Shown piece by piece: positions 31,285-40,036 of a stretch of DNA of 64,000 nucleotides. The translations under genes and the position numbers were made by a program. Under the pieces are notes generated by a model, which saw nothing but the letters and a program-made list of their open reading frames with translations, had not been told where the DNA came from and ran no database searches. Position 1 is the first letter of the stretch. Each line of letters begins with the position of its first letter. The stretch spans positions 124,001 to 188,000 of the forward strand of contig JASBRX010000023.1 in NCBI GenBank assembly GCA_030149245.1, in the 5' to 3' direction. The DNA comes from Sphingomonas bacterium. GTDB lineage: Bacteria > Pseudomonadota > Alphaproteobacteria > Sphingomonadales > Sphingomonadaceae.

Positions 31285-31902
31285 TCAGGCTGCGACGCGC
31301 CGGCCGTCGAACGGCATCGGCTTTGCCGCGATGCCTGCCGCGGCAAGCAATTCTGGCGTTTCGGGCGTGATGTCGATGCGGAGCGCGGCAAGCATCGTGC
31401 CGCCGACGATCCGTGGCAGACCGAGCGGCATGCAGCGCCAGCCGAACGCCAGGATTTGCTGGAACCAGCCGATTTCGGCCAGCGCGGTGTAGGTGGTAAT
31501 GCCGGTTGCGAGCGCATGCTCGACCAGTCCCGTTACCAGCGTATCGCGCACGATGCGCCGCTGGGCTGCGTTCAGCCGTCGATCGAGGCAGAAGCGCGTG
31601 ATCTCGAAGATGCCCGGTCCCTTGGGCGGGACCGCTTCGCACAGCTCGGCATAGAGGCTGTCGAGAATATGTGGGCGGCATGTCGGCAGCAGGCGGGCCG
31701 ATCCGAGATGGGTGCCGTCCGCTTCCGCGAGGACAAGGTAGGTGGCATGGATATTGTCGAACTGGTCGACCTCATAGGCATCGTCGAGCACGGGCACGTC
31801 CCATTTGAGCAGATCGACGAAGACGGATTTGCGCGCGGCGAACATCGCGCGGAGCGCGGCGTCCGATGCCGGGCTGCCGGTAGACTGGAGGACTTGCAGC
31901 AT
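31285..31902 (-). CDS. Acyl-homoserine-lactone synthase (LuxI family)
   Basis: A 205-residue LuxI-type autoinducer synthase. The conserved N-terminal residues are visible in FAARKSVFVDLLKWDVPV, the acidic cluster in DDAYEVDQFDN, and GSARLLPT and IFEITRFCLDRR follow in order. It makes an acyl-homoserine lactone from S-adenosylmethionine and an acyl carrier. The luxR gene lies 79 bases upstream on the same strand with a dyad between them. Confidence 0.92.
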   Translation of the reverse strand: MLQVLQSTGSPASDAALRAMFAARKSVFVDLLKWDVPVLDDAYEVDQFDNIHATYLVLAEADGTHLGSARLLPTCRPHILDSLYAELCEAVPPKGPGIFEITRFCLDRRLNAAQRRIVRDTLVTGLVEHALATGITTYTALAEIGWFQQILAFGWRCMPLGLPRIVGGTMLAALRIDITPETPELLAAAGIAAKPMPFDGRRVAA

Positions 31903-31960
31903 GTCGGTGGCTCCCTGACCGAGTGATCGGCCAAGGGTCGGCGAGGAGCAGGCTGCGCCG

Positions 31961-31980
31961 CTATCCCGGAAAAGGGGTAT
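31961..31980. promoter_or_regulatory. Candidate lux box upstream of luxI
   Basis: The 20-base sequence CTATCCCGGAAAAGGGGTAT is an imperfect dyad (five of seven matching arm positions) ending one base from the luxR stop and 58 bases before the luxI ATG. Length and location fit a LuxR-binding site controlling luxI. A partly similar half-site, CGGGAACAGGGTAT, lies at 32901-32914 between luxR and the divergent FseA-like gene. Confidence 0.4.
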
Positions 31981-31981
31981 A

Positions 31982-32734
31982 TCAGTGGCGGAATAGGTCG
32001 GTGAAGGTCAGCGTTCCGTCGAACAGCGCCCGGATCACCAGCAATGTCCGCTTGCTTACCCCGTAACGCTCACAGGCGTCCTTGATATGGCGCGCGACCG
32101 TCTCTTCGCTGATGCCGAGGATGATGGCGATCTCCCAGTCGCCCTTGCCATGGGCAACCCAAAGCACACAATCGCGCTGACGATCGGTCAGCGGTCGTTG
32201 CTGTGCGACCGGCATGTGACCGCGGATGCTCCACAAGCGTCGCGCGGCCTCAAAGGCGAAATTGCCCGCGAGTTGCGCCACCGGCAATATCGTCTCGGGC
32301 ACCGGCCGGCCCGCTTCGCTGGCGAACGAACAGGAGCCGCGCGCTTCGCCTGGGACATGCGCCGGTATTGTGAAACCCTCGCCGATTCCCTGATCGCGAC
32401 CAAGCGCCAGCACCTTGCGGTCGCACGCCGTGAGTGGGATCATATCGGGCATGCGCGACCAGCAAAATCCCATGCTTGTCACATGGCTTGCCCGATGGAC
32501 CGGGTCGGTGACGCCAAGCGCGTTGCCGTCATAATAGTCGGCCCATTGTGCCGGATAGTTGTGCAGCCGGATCGCGCTGCTGCTTGCCGCGACGATGTCG
32601 ACATGGTGCGTCAATGCGAAGTACTGGAAGCCGAGCTCGGCGGTGATCGCTGCCATGGCCGCCGCGAGGTCGTCGGCATTTGTGACATCTTCGACGACGT
32701 GCATGAACCGCACTGCCATTGCGTGCAGGTGCAT
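31982..32734 (-). CDS. LuxR-family autoinducer-binding regulator
   Basis: A 250-residue regulator. The ligand domain keeps the usual contact residues (YPAQWADYYDGNALGVTDPVHRA, with W, Y and DPV in the canonical spacing). The C-terminal LuxR helix-turn-helix reads LTDRQRDCVLWVAHGKGDWEIAIILGISEETVARHIKDACERYGVSKRTLLVI. It pairs with the luxI product. The first ATG is at 32734; later Met codons at residues 6 and 11 are possible starts. A 260-base region separates it from the divergent FseA-like gene. Confidence 0.93.
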   Translation of the reverse strand: MHLHAMAVRFMHVVEDVTNADDLAAAMAAITAELGFQYFALTHHVDIVAASSSAIRLHNYPAQWADYYDGNALGVTDPVHRASHVTSMGFCWSRMPDMIPLTACDRKVLALGRDQGIGEGFTIPAHVPGEARGSCSFASEAGRPVPETILPVAQLAGNFAFEAARRLWSIRGHMPVAQQRPLTDRQRDCVLWVAHGKGDWEIAIILGISEETVARHIKDACERYGVSKRTLLVIRALFDGTLTFTDLFRH

Positions 32735-32994
32735 CGGGCATCAGCGCGATCGCGGGCGGCGTCTCAAGCCACCGCAGTCCCGGCGATCGTCCTTTCACGC
32801 GGGTACGTGCCGAACGGTGGGATCTCAAACCAACGCACGGCGAATCTAGCAATAAAAGTGCAATATCACAGCGGGTTTGTCCGTCAAAGCGCCAGCGCCT
32901 CGGGAACAGGGTATGCGCACCGTAAAGGATTGAGCTTCCAGTTCATTGTGAAGGTTTCGTCCCGCAGTGTAAGGCTGCCCCCGGGATCAAACCG

Positions 32995-33781
32995 GTGAGC
33001 GGTTCCGCTAGGGAGAATGCTTCTACCGACTGGCGCAACGGATCGAGCTATGATCGATTGCGTAGCATCGATCGCGCGGGGCTGATGTGGGAATGGCTGC
33101 GCCGCGATCCCAGCTATATCAGCTGGTATGCGCGGGCCAGCACGGCGACGCGCGGCACCGGCGATGCCATGCCCTGGGGGCTGCACTTTCGCCGAGCATC
33201 CCGACCTCCAGGCCCCGGAGGCGCGGATCATCTGGCATGCCGATTTCGATCCCGGGGCAATTGCCGTTACCGCCGAGTCGGCGGACCCGTCCGACCCTGA
33301 CAGTATCTGCATCGACCGGATCGCCCCCTGGCTCGCGATTGCGACCGACGCGGTTGGACGCGAGCATGTCGTCCTGTCCGATGGCTGGCATCATATTCGG
33401 CTCGATATCGAGGAGGGCCGTCTGGCGGGCCAGGAAGCGGTTCTGTTGCATTACAGGTTGCGGGGGCTTGCGTCGGCGGAGGCCCGCTTGCTGCCGCTCC
33501 GCCGATTTCTCGATCTGTGTCGCCATCGCCGGTTCGCCCGCTCGCTCTTTCCCAGCGATGTCCGGATCGATCGGGGTATCGATATGCTGCGTGTCCATGA
33601 TGCGATCGGCCAAGGTGCGAGCCAGCGCGAGATCGGTGCGATCCTGTTCGGCAGCGAGCGGGTGGCGCGCGACTGGAATGACGTGTCGGATTCGCTGCGC
33701 TCGCGGGTCCGGCGGCTGGTACGCGAGGCTGGTGCCATGGCGCGCGGCGGATATCGTCATTTGATGCGGCGCAAGCCCTAG
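32995..33781 (+). CDS. FseA-like DUF6499-DUF2285 protein encoded in two overlapping frames
   Basis: The N-terminal half starts at GTG 32995 and contains DWRNGSSYDRLRSIDRAGLMWEWLRRDPSYISWYARA, then WGLHF. The matching continuation AEHPDLQAPEARIIWHADFD and the DUF2285 helix-turn-helix (MLRVHDAIGQGASQREIGAILFGSERVARDWNDV) lie in the +1 frame and run to 33781. Skipping one base at TTTC (33187-33190) joins them into one 261-residue protein. The first frame otherwise runs on as unrelated sequence to 33300. In the Mesorhizobium loti symbiosis ICE the excision activator FseA is made from two such ORFs by programmed frameshifting. Here the shift could be programmed, a real mutation or a sequencing error. 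Confidence 0.7.
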
Positions 33782-34494
33782 CCCACGCTTGGGTCGGGTG
33801 GACGCGGTGCGCCTTATCGCTGGACCGATCGGGTGTGCGAAGCGATGGCGCCTCACGCCGGTGAAGCGGCGCGACCGCGCTCTACGGCTCGAAGCCGGGC
33901 TTCGCGCCGCCGAGCCCCGTTGCGGGTCTCGGCCTGACGGTGACGATCGGCTGGCGCGGGTCAGCGATGCTGACCCTGACGGAGCGGGGCTGAGGACGCA
34001 CACTGCCGGACTGCTGCGCGGGTGATCCCACAAAGTCCCGCTTTGTGGGCCGCACAGCAGCCCGGCAGGGTGCGACGCCTGAGGCGGCCCCGCAGGCACT
34101 CCGGCCTCTCGGGCAGGCGGTGCGCCCGGTTTTGCAACACCGGCGACAGGTGCCGCCTGGCCTTGCAAAGCCCGACCCTGCACCGCTCATCCGCCCGCGC
34201 CGGCCGGGGGGCCATCCCTTCGTTGGCGGCGGCTTTGCCGCCGGAAACGGCTGCGGTCGCCGCTCGCGCGGCGGCGCTGTTGGTGGCCTCTCCCGGTGGC
34301 GCGGGAGTGGGCGGCGCTCCCTGCTAGGCCCGCTCGCGGCCCCGGCAAGCCGGGCTGTGCCCGGCTCCTTCACTTACGTTGCGGCCCTTCGGGTGCCGGA
34401 GCCGCTCAAGCGGGCCTCTCCGGTTCGCATCTTGCCGCCCACCCCCGCTTCCGGGGAGGCCCTGGTGGTTTTGGGGCGGTGCAGGAGGTGAACG
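33782..34494. other. 713-base GC-rich region without a recognised gene
   Basis: All six frames carry long but Pro/Arg/Ala-rich frames with no family motif, so none is annotated. Visible structure consists of a 9-bp perfect hairpin, CCCACAAAG and CTTTGTGGG (34027-34049), and an 8-bp one, AGCCGGGC and GCCCGGCT (34348-34366). The last bases hold the ribosome site GCAGGAGG for the ArdC-like gene. Confidence 0.5.
34027..34049. repeat. Perfect 9-bp inverted repeat downstream of the FseA-like gene
   Basis: CCCACAAAG (34027-34035) and CTTTGTGGG (34041-34049) are separated by five bases. It lies about 245 bases after the FseA-like gene. No T-tract follows, so a protein-binding site or an mRNA 3'-end structure are both possible. 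Confidence 0.45.
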
Positions 34495-35619
34495 ATGCGT
34501 GCTTCAACTTGCCATCGCGCGCGCGGCACGGGCCGGAAACCCGCCGCGTCCCGCGCCGGAAGACCAACCCCGGCCAAGCCCGGAAGCGAGTCCGAAACGG
34601 CCCGCGTCAACCTCTATGACGAGGTCACCGCCCGGATCATCGCCGAGCTTGAGGCAGGTCGTTTCCCGTGGGTTCAGCCTTGGGCGACAGCCGGTGCCCC
34701 TGGACGTCCCGATGGCGACGGCAGCGCGGCCAGCCCCGGTCTCCCGCGCAACGCGCTTACGGCCCGGCGTTACTCTGGCGTCAATGTGCTGATCCTGTGG
34801 GGCGCGGTGATCGAACATGGCTATCCTTCGCAGGGCTGGCTCACGTTCAAACAGGCGCTTGAGGCGGGCGGCTGCGTGCGCAAGGGCGAGCGCGGCACCA
34901 CGGTCGTTTACGCTGACCGCTTCATACCCGAGGCCGAAAAGGCGCGCGCCGTCGAAACTGGCGGCGACGCCAAGGCCATTCCCTTCCTCAAACGCTTCAC
35001 CGTGTTCAACGTCGCCCAGTGCGACGGGCTGCGTCCCGGCCTCGACCCGGACCCGGCCCCCTTGCCCGAACGCCAGATCGTGCCGGTTGCCGAGCAGGTC
35101 ATCGCGGCGAGCGGCATCGACTTCCGCGTCGGCGGCAATCGCGCCTTTTACGTCCCGGCGCAGGATTATGTGCAGGTGCCGCCGCAACCGGCCTTTTTCG
35201 AGCAGATCAATTATTATCGGACCTGCCTGCATGAGCTGACCCATGCCACCGGTCATCCGTCGCGGCTCGCGCGCAACCTGACCACCGGCTTCGGGTCAAA
35301 GGACTATGCCCGCGAGGAACTGGTCGCCGAAATGGGTTCGGCTTTCCTCTGCGCGGCGCTCGGCATCGTGCCGACCGTCCGCCACGCCGACTATCTGGCA
35401 TCGTGGCTCGAGGTGCTGCGCGAGGATAACCGCGCGATCTTCCGCGCCGCCAGCGCCGCAAGCAAGGCTGCCGACTGGCTGCTGGCGCGGCACGCCGCCG
35501 CCCAGGCCGAGGCTGTCCAAGGCGACACTTCCCATGATGACTCTGCCGAACGGAGGGCGACGAGGCCCAAGGTTCCGGCGATGCGCAGCATCGCTGGAAC
35601 GACGGAGGAGGGGGCATGA
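34495..35619 (+). CDS. ArdC-like antirestriction / ssDNA-binding zincin protein
   Basis: A 374-residue protein with the two-part ArdC/TraC layout. The N-terminal ssDNA-binding domain is seen at NLYDEVTARIIAELEAGRFPWVQPWA and SGVNVLILWGAVIEHGYPSQGWLTFKQALEAGGCVRKGERGTTVVYADRF. The C-terminal metallopeptidase-like domain carries CLHELTHATGHPSRL (HExxH at about 246-250). Such proteins travel with conjugative elements and protect incoming single-stranded DNA. It is the first gene of an ICE accessory block and overlaps the next gene (ATGA). Confidence 0.9.
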   Translation: MRASTCHRARGTGRKPAASRAGRPTPAKPGSESETARVNLYDEVTARIIAELEAGRFPWVQPWATAGAPGRPDGDGSAASPGLPRNALTARRYSGVNVLILWGAVIEHGYPSQGWLTFKQALEAGGCVRKGERGTTVVYADRFIPEAEKARAVETGGDAKAIPFLKRFTVFNVAQCDGLRPGLDPDPAPLPERQIVPVAEQVIAASGIDFRVGGNRAFYVPAQDYVQVPPQPAFFEQINYYRTCLHELTHATGHPSRLARNLTTGFGSKDYAREELVAEMGSAFLCAALGIVPTVRHADYLASWLEVLREDNRAIFRAASAASKAADWLLARHAAAQAEAVQGDTSHDDSAERRATRPKVPAMRSIAGTTEEGA

Positions 35620-36032
35620 TCCTGCTCACCCCCGAACTTCGCGCCGTGCTGCGCGTGAACGCCGAACGCTCCGCCGAGTGCGATCATGATCCCGCGCCGG
35701 TCGTCAAATTCTTCAACCCGCTCGGTGCGGCGACATGGCTGGCAACCGAACTTTACGACGATGGCGACACGCTGTTCGGATTGGCCGACCTTGGGTTCGG
35801 CTGTCCCGAACTCGGGCATTTCAGCCTGTCGGAACTGGCGGGCATTCGTCTGTCGTTTGGCCTCGGCATCGAGCGCGATATCGACTTTTCGACCACCGCC
35901 AGCCTGTCGGTCTGGGCCGACATCGCGCGCCGCGCCGGTTCGATCAGCCAAGCCCAATCAATCATCTGGCGCATCGAGTCCGCGCCGGTCCCCGAGCTTT
36001 CGACCGACCCCGAGCACGGGAGAGGCGGATGA
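35616..36032 (+). CDS. DUF2958 protein
   Basis: A 138-residue protein with the DUF2958 pattern: PVVKFFNPLGAATWLATELYDDGDTLFGLADLGFGCPELGHFSLSELAGIRL. The family is found on plasmids and ICEs of alphaproteobacteria, beside ArdC-like and ParB-like genes. Its function is not known. It overlaps the ArdC stop by four bases. Confidence 0.88.
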   Translation: MILLTPELRAVLRVNAERSAECDHDPAPVVKFFNPLGAATWLATELYDDGDTLFGLADLGFGCPELGHFSLSELAGIRLSFGLGIERDIDFSTTASLSVWADIARRAGSISQAQSIIWRIESAPVPELSTDPEHGRGG

Positions 36033-36116
36033 CGTGCGGCGCGTAACGCCGCTTTGTAAGCCGGTCCGCCAACCCCGGAAAGAGCGACGGACCGGCACTC
36101 ACAAGGAGTGACGACA

Positions 36117-37970
36117 ATGAAACTCGATTTTATCCCGCTCGACAAGCTGGTCGTGAGCAAGGCCAATATGCGCTACGGCAAAAAGGCTCCGGACGTGTCC
36201 GATATCCTGCCGACCGTGCGCAGCCGTGGCGTCATCCAGCCGGTCATCGTCCGCCCGAACTGCGCGCCCGATGGCTATGAGATCGTCGCCGGAAGCCGTC
36301 GCTTCCACGCCGCCAAGATCGTCGCCGAGGAACGGCGCGCGACGGGCGATGCCGATCCCGATGCGGCATTACTCCCCTGTGCGATCCTCGACGAGGGCGA
36401 CGATGCCGCCGCCATCGAGGCGTCGATGATCGAGAATATGGCGCGGCTCGACCCCGATGAAGTGACGCAGTGGGAGAATTTCACCCGCCTCGTCCGCGAG
36501 GGCCGCACGGTCGAGGACATCGCCGCGACCTTCGGATTGCCCGACCTCACCGTCAAGCGCGTGCTGGCACTCGGCAACCTGCTCCCTGCGATCCGCGATC
36601 TCTATCGCAAGCAACGGATCGACGCGGCGACCGTGCGCCACCTGACGATGGCGTCGAAGAGCCAGCAAAAATCATGGCTCGCGCTTGCCGGCGACGAGAA
36701 TGCCTATCTGCCGACCGGCCACCAGTTAAAGGCTTGGCTGTTCGGCGGGCAGTCGATCCCGGTCAAACATGCGCTGTTCGACGTCGAGGCGAGCGGCCTT
36801 GCGACGATCGCCGACCTGTTCGGCGAGGACCGTTATGCCGCCGATCCGCAAGCCTTCTGGACTGCGCAGAATGCCGCAATCGAGGCACGCCGCGCCGCCT
36901 ATATCGAGGCGGGCTGGGCCGACGCGATCATCGTCCCGCCGTCCGATCATTTCTCGACATGGGAATATGAGAAAGCGGGCAAGCGCAAGGGCGGGCGCGT
37001 CTATTTCGACGTGCGCGCGAGTGGCGAAGTGATTGTCCACGAAGGCTATGTTTCCGGCAAGGAAGCCCGCCGCATCGCCAAGGCCGAGGGATCGCAGAAC
37101 GGGACCGGTCAGAAACCGGCGCGACCCGAGGTCACGTCGACGATGCAGACCTATATCGACCTGCATCGTCATGCCGCCGTCCGCGCTGCATTGACCGGCC
37201 ATCCGGCCATCGCGCTGCGCTTGATGGTCGCCCACGCCATCGGCGGCTCTCACCTGTGGACGGTGAAGGTCGAGCCGCAATCCACCCGCAACGACGAGGT
37301 GCGCGACAGCCTCGACAACAGCAAGGCCGAGGCGGATTTCGACGAACGCCGCCGCGCAGTGCTGGCGGTTCTCGGTTTCTCGCCCGAGGAGCCGACCGTG
37401 ACCGGGGGTAGCATCGAAACGGAGGGCGACGACTATGGCGTCGTCGGCATCTTCCACCGGCTGCTCGACCTTCCCTATGCAGTCGTCATGGAGGTGCTCG
37501 CCATCGTCATCGGCGAAACGCTGGCTGCGGGCAGCGCCGCTGTCGAGGCGGTGGGTATCGAGATCGGCGTCGATATGGCCCGATACTGGCAGCCCGACGA
37601 CGCCTTTTTCGCGGTCGTCCGCGACCGGGAAGTGCTCACGCGGATCGTCGCCGAGGTGGCGGGCGAAACCGTCGCCAGCGCCAACCGGCAGGAGAAGACC
37701 AAGACCCTGAAACGGATTGTGCGCGACCAACTTGACGGCACCAATGGGCGCGACCGGCGCGAAAACTGGGTGCCACGCTGGATGGCGTTCCCGCCCACCG
37801 CCTATACGGCGCGCGGCGGCGTCGGCACGGTCGCGGCCCATGCCAAGGCGCAAGCCGCCCGCGCGGTCGAGCGGCGCAGCCCGGGCGACGAGGAGCCAGA
37901 TCCGGGCGCACCGGGCGCGGTGATGGCCGTGCCGGACTCCGACGACGAGGCCGACCGCCTCGCCGCCTGA
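36117..37970 (+). CDS. ParB/RepB-like nuclease-domain protein of mobile elements
   Basis: A 617-residue protein starting at ATG 36117, with AAGGAG at 36103-36108; a GTG at 36108 is three codons earlier. The ParB N-terminal domain is FIPLDKLVVSKANMRYG to IQPVIVRPN and EIVAGSRRFHAAKI, followed by IENMARLDPDEVTQWENFTRLVREGRTVEDIAATFGLPDLTVKRVLALGNLLP. A long C-terminal half has no ParB counterpart. There is no parA next to it, so a role in partition is unlikely; regulation or DNA processing within the ICE is more likely. Confidence 0.87.
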   Translation: MKLDFIPLDKLVVSKANMRYGKKAPDVSDILPTVRSRGVIQPVIVRPNCAPDGYEIVAGSRRFHAAKIVAEERRATGDADPDAALLPCAILDEGDDAAAIEASMIENMARLDPDEVTQWENFTRLVREGRTVEDIAATFGLPDLTVKRVLALGNLLPAIRDLYRKQRIDAATVRHLTMASKSQQKSWLALAGDENAYLPTGHQLKAWLFGGQSIPVKHALFDVEASGLATIADLFGEDRYAADPQAFWTAQNAAIEARRAAYIEAGWADAIIVPPSDHFSTWEYEKAGKRKGGRVYFDVRASGEVIVHEGYVSGKEARRIAKAEGSQNGTGQKPARPEVTSTMQTYIDLHRHAAVRAALTGHPAIALRLMVAHAIGGSHLWTVKVEPQSTRNDEVRDSLDNSKAEADFDERRRAVLAVLGFSPEEPTVTGGSIETEGDDYGVVGIFHRLLDLPYAVVMEVLAIVIGETLAAGSAAVEAVGIEIGVDMARYWQPDDAFFAVVRDREVLTRIVAEVAGETVASANRQEKTKTLKRIVRDQLDGTNGRDRRENWVPRWMAFPPTAYTARGGVGTVAAHAKAQAARAVERRSPGDEEPDPGAPGAVMAVPDSDDEADRLAA

Positions 37971-37976
37971 TTGCTC

Positions 37977-38003
37977 GCGGGCGGCGGCAAACCCGCCGCC
38001 CGC
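37977..38003 (+). terminator. Strong GC hairpin after the ParB-like gene
   Basis: GCGGGCGGCGG (37977-37987) pairs perfectly with CCGCCGCCCGC (37993-38003) over a five-base loop, starting seven bases after the ParB-like stop. Only a weak T-run (ATCCTTCC) follows, so termination may be incomplete. Confidence 0.55.
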
Positions 38004-38140
38004 ATCCTTCCATTTCTGAAAAAATTCGGCCGCGCGCCCGCGCCAGCAATCGGGTCGGTCATACCCCCGGTATGACCTGAACAGCGCGGGGCGCTGTTCA
38101 CCCGTTGCTCGGGCGCGGGCGCGCGGCAAAGGAGATCATC

Positions 38141-38584
38141 ATGGCCGACCGTGTATCCGCGAGCATCACCATCGGCGGCACCTTGCCGCGATCCTTGTTG
38201 CCCGATTTTTTCGCGCTCATTCAGGAGCAGGGACTGTCCACCGAATGGGACGGCGAACCCTTCACCCCCGCGATGGTCCGCGAGGGCATGTCCCTTGAAC
38301 TCATGGCGCATGAAGTGGCCTGGGGCCGGTTCGAGCGCCTCGAAAGCTGGTGCGTCGAGCATGATCTGCCCTTCGCGCGTTGGTCGGGCGGTTATTGCGG
38401 CCAATGGGGTGCCGAGCGCGCCGTGTTCACCGGCGCGGGTGAGGTGCAATGCTATGCCGCCGACGAGGACGACTATCTCCTGATCGGTCGCTGCACCGTC
38501 GAGCGTCTCGGCAGCTACGCAGCGATCCTCGGCCACTTCGCGGCGGGCGATTTCGCCGTGCCGCCGTTGCGGCTGATGCCGTGA
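38141..38584 (+). CDS. ICE-associated hypothetical protein
   Basis: A 147-residue soluble acidic protein starting at ATG 38141 with AAAGGAG upstream. It begins ADRVSASITIGGTLPRSLLPDFFALIQEQGLSTEWDGEPF and contains WSGGYCGQWGAERAVF. No named family was recognised. Placed between the ParB-like and nuclease genes in the ICE backbone. Confidence 0.75.
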   Translation: MADRVSASITIGGTLPRSLLPDFFALIQEQGLSTEWDGEPFTPAMVREGMSLELMAHEVAWGRFERLESWCVEHDLPFARWSGGYCGQWGAERAVFTGAGEVQCYAADEDDYLLIGRCTVERLGSYAAILGHFAAGDFAVPPLRLMP

Positions 38585-38641
38585 ATATCGGCCGCACCCC
38601 GGCCTGCTGGCGCGGGCCGGGGCGCGGCTGGTTCCTTATTT

Positions 38642-39052
38642 TCATCGCAGCGCGCGCGCGCACCAGTCGGGCTTCCGCTGCCAGCGCGGCCACCAGCGTG
38701 CGATGCCGCTCGCCGCCAGTTCGGACCCGACATCGCGACCGGCCAGCGTCACTTGGGCGACCGTGCGGTTGTAGCTGCGCCCGACCCGCATGACGGTGAC
38801 AGTCCGGCCATCGAGCAGCGTTCGGGCACGCGCGGTCGCGGCCCGGCCAAGTACGATCTCCGCTCTACATCTGGCCTGTCCCGCTTGCGTCTCCGGGGCG
38901 TCGATTCCGGCAATGCGGATGCGTTCGCCGCTCTCCAGCCGGAAGGTATCGCCGTCGATCACAAGGCCGACACGCCCCTGGTCAGGCGGCGCGGCGGCGA
39001 TCAGCAACAACGCCGCGCAGACGGCCGAAGTATGGAGGACGATCCCCGACAT
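38642..39052 (-). CDS. Secreted thermonuclease-like (SNase) protein
   Basis: A 136-residue protein with signal peptide (HTSAVCAALLLIAAAPP) and an SNase domain: LVIDGDTFRL, IAGIDAPET and a later R-rich segment (RVGRSYNRTVAQVTL). The D, D and E/R positions of the staphylococcal nuclease fold are present. It is encoded opposite to the ICE genes around it. Such short secreted SNase proteins are common on alphaproteobacterial conjugative elements. Confidence 0.85.
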   Translation of the reverse strand: MSGIVLHTSAVCAALLLIAAAPPDQGRVGLVIDGDTFRLESGERIRIAGIDAPETQAGQARCRAEIVLGRAATARARTLLDGRTVTVMRVGRSYNRTVAQVTLAGRDVGSELAASGIARWWPRWQRKPDWCARALR

Positions 39053-39536
39053 GGTGCGGGCCGCAATCGCCTTCCACGCCGGACCCGAACCCCCGATCTG
39101 TCGTCATCGGCCATGCTGACGGCAGTCGCGGCAGCGTCGCGCTGCGTGCGGCGGAGGATCGATCCGATGAGGCTCCGGTAATGTCCGCGCAACCCGCTGT
39201 CCGATCCATCGCGTGGGTGAACCGACGGCATGATCGGGATCGCCACTGCCATCTCCCGCACCGTTTTCGGCTCCTCGGGCGCATGACCTGGGACGGCCGC
39301 AGTCCCGCGAAACCATCGCCGCGCGGCTTATTTCCCCGCCCGCGCCCACCCCACGCGGCACGCCGCGCGGGACCCCGAGCTTGCGGCCTCCTCCCGCTCG
39401 CTGCGCTTCAAATAAGCCTTCGGCTCCGGTCCTCCGCTTCGCTCCGGCCTGTCGGTTCGCGGGCCTGCTTTGACCGTCCCTTCGGTCCGCCCATCGCCCG
39501 GAAACGGTTCGGGGCGACTTTCTAAGGAGACGAACA
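39053..39536. other. 484-base GC-rich region before the DUF736 gene
   Basis: No gene is supported. Frames present are Arg/Pro/Ser-rich and lack motifs. The last 120 bases are low-complexity repeats of CTTCGG/TCCG type and resemble the leader before the ArdC-like gene. AAGGAG at 39524-39529 serves the DUF736 gene. Confidence 0.5.
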
Positions 39537-39857
39537 ATGCCAGCCATCGGTTATGTCACCCGCGACGGAAATGGCTTCAAGGGCCAGCTCAAGACGCTCT
39601 CGATCCGCACCGACATCGAGATCATTCCCAACACCCGTAAGTCCGGCGACACCCAGCCCGACTACCGGGTGTCGGCAGCCGGCGTCGAGGTCGGGGCCGG
39701 GTGGGTCCGGCGCGGCGAAATGAGCGGCAAGGACTATGTGTCGCTGTCGCTCGCCGCCCCCGAATTCGGTCCGCGCCGGCTCTACGCCAACCTCGGCCGC
39801 GCCGCCGGCCAGGACGACGATGACGCCTTCGCGATCATCTGGAATCCCGCCGACTGA
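39537..39857 (+). CDS. DUF736 protein
   Basis: A 106-residue protein with the whole DUF736 pattern: IGYVTRDGNGFKGQLKTLSIRTDIEIIPN, then DYRVSAAGVEVGAGWVRRGEMSGKDYVSLSLAAPEFGPRRLYANLGRAAGQDDDDAFAIIWNP. The family is typical of conjugative elements of alphaproteobacteria. Its function is unknown. The start has a strong ribosome site. Confidence 0.92.
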   Translation: MPAIGYVTRDGNGFKGQLKTLSIRTDIEIIPNTRKSGDTQPDYRVSAAGVEVGAGWVRRGEMSGKDYVSLSLAAPEFGPRRLYANLGRAAGQDDDDAFAIIWNPAD

Positions 39858-40036
39858 GCGAAGCGCCCCGCGTCCCGAAAGGACGCGGGGCATCGCCACC
39901 GGCCCGAAACGCCGGTGCCAATTCGGGGGGTCGGAATCGCAGGGGTCGATTTGCGACCCTGCCGAAGACGACCGGATCGATCCAATCCGCGCTCATCAGC
40001 CGACGCGGGGTGCGTGGGCGCAGATGGAGCTTCATC

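Noticed and set aside
32735..32994. tRNA gene as an ICE attachment site
   Set aside because: No cloverleaf, CCA end or direct repeat could be found here or at the other region borders.
34027..34049. CRISPR-like or repeat-array unit
   Set aside because: A single inverted repeat with no regularly spaced copies; no CRISPR array or cas gene is present anywhere.
33882..34373. 163-codon minus-strand frame in the GC-rich gap
   Set aside because: Pro/Arg/Gly-rich, overlaps several equally long frames, no ribosome site or motif.
36117..37970. Plasmid partition parB with a replication origin
   Set aside because: No parA or rep gene and no parS-like repeats; the protein is an ICE-type ParB-like protein.
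39104..39547. Overlapping frames on both strands before the DUF736 gene
   Set aside because: Low-complexity Arg/Pro/Ser composition and no motif; treated as non-coding leader.
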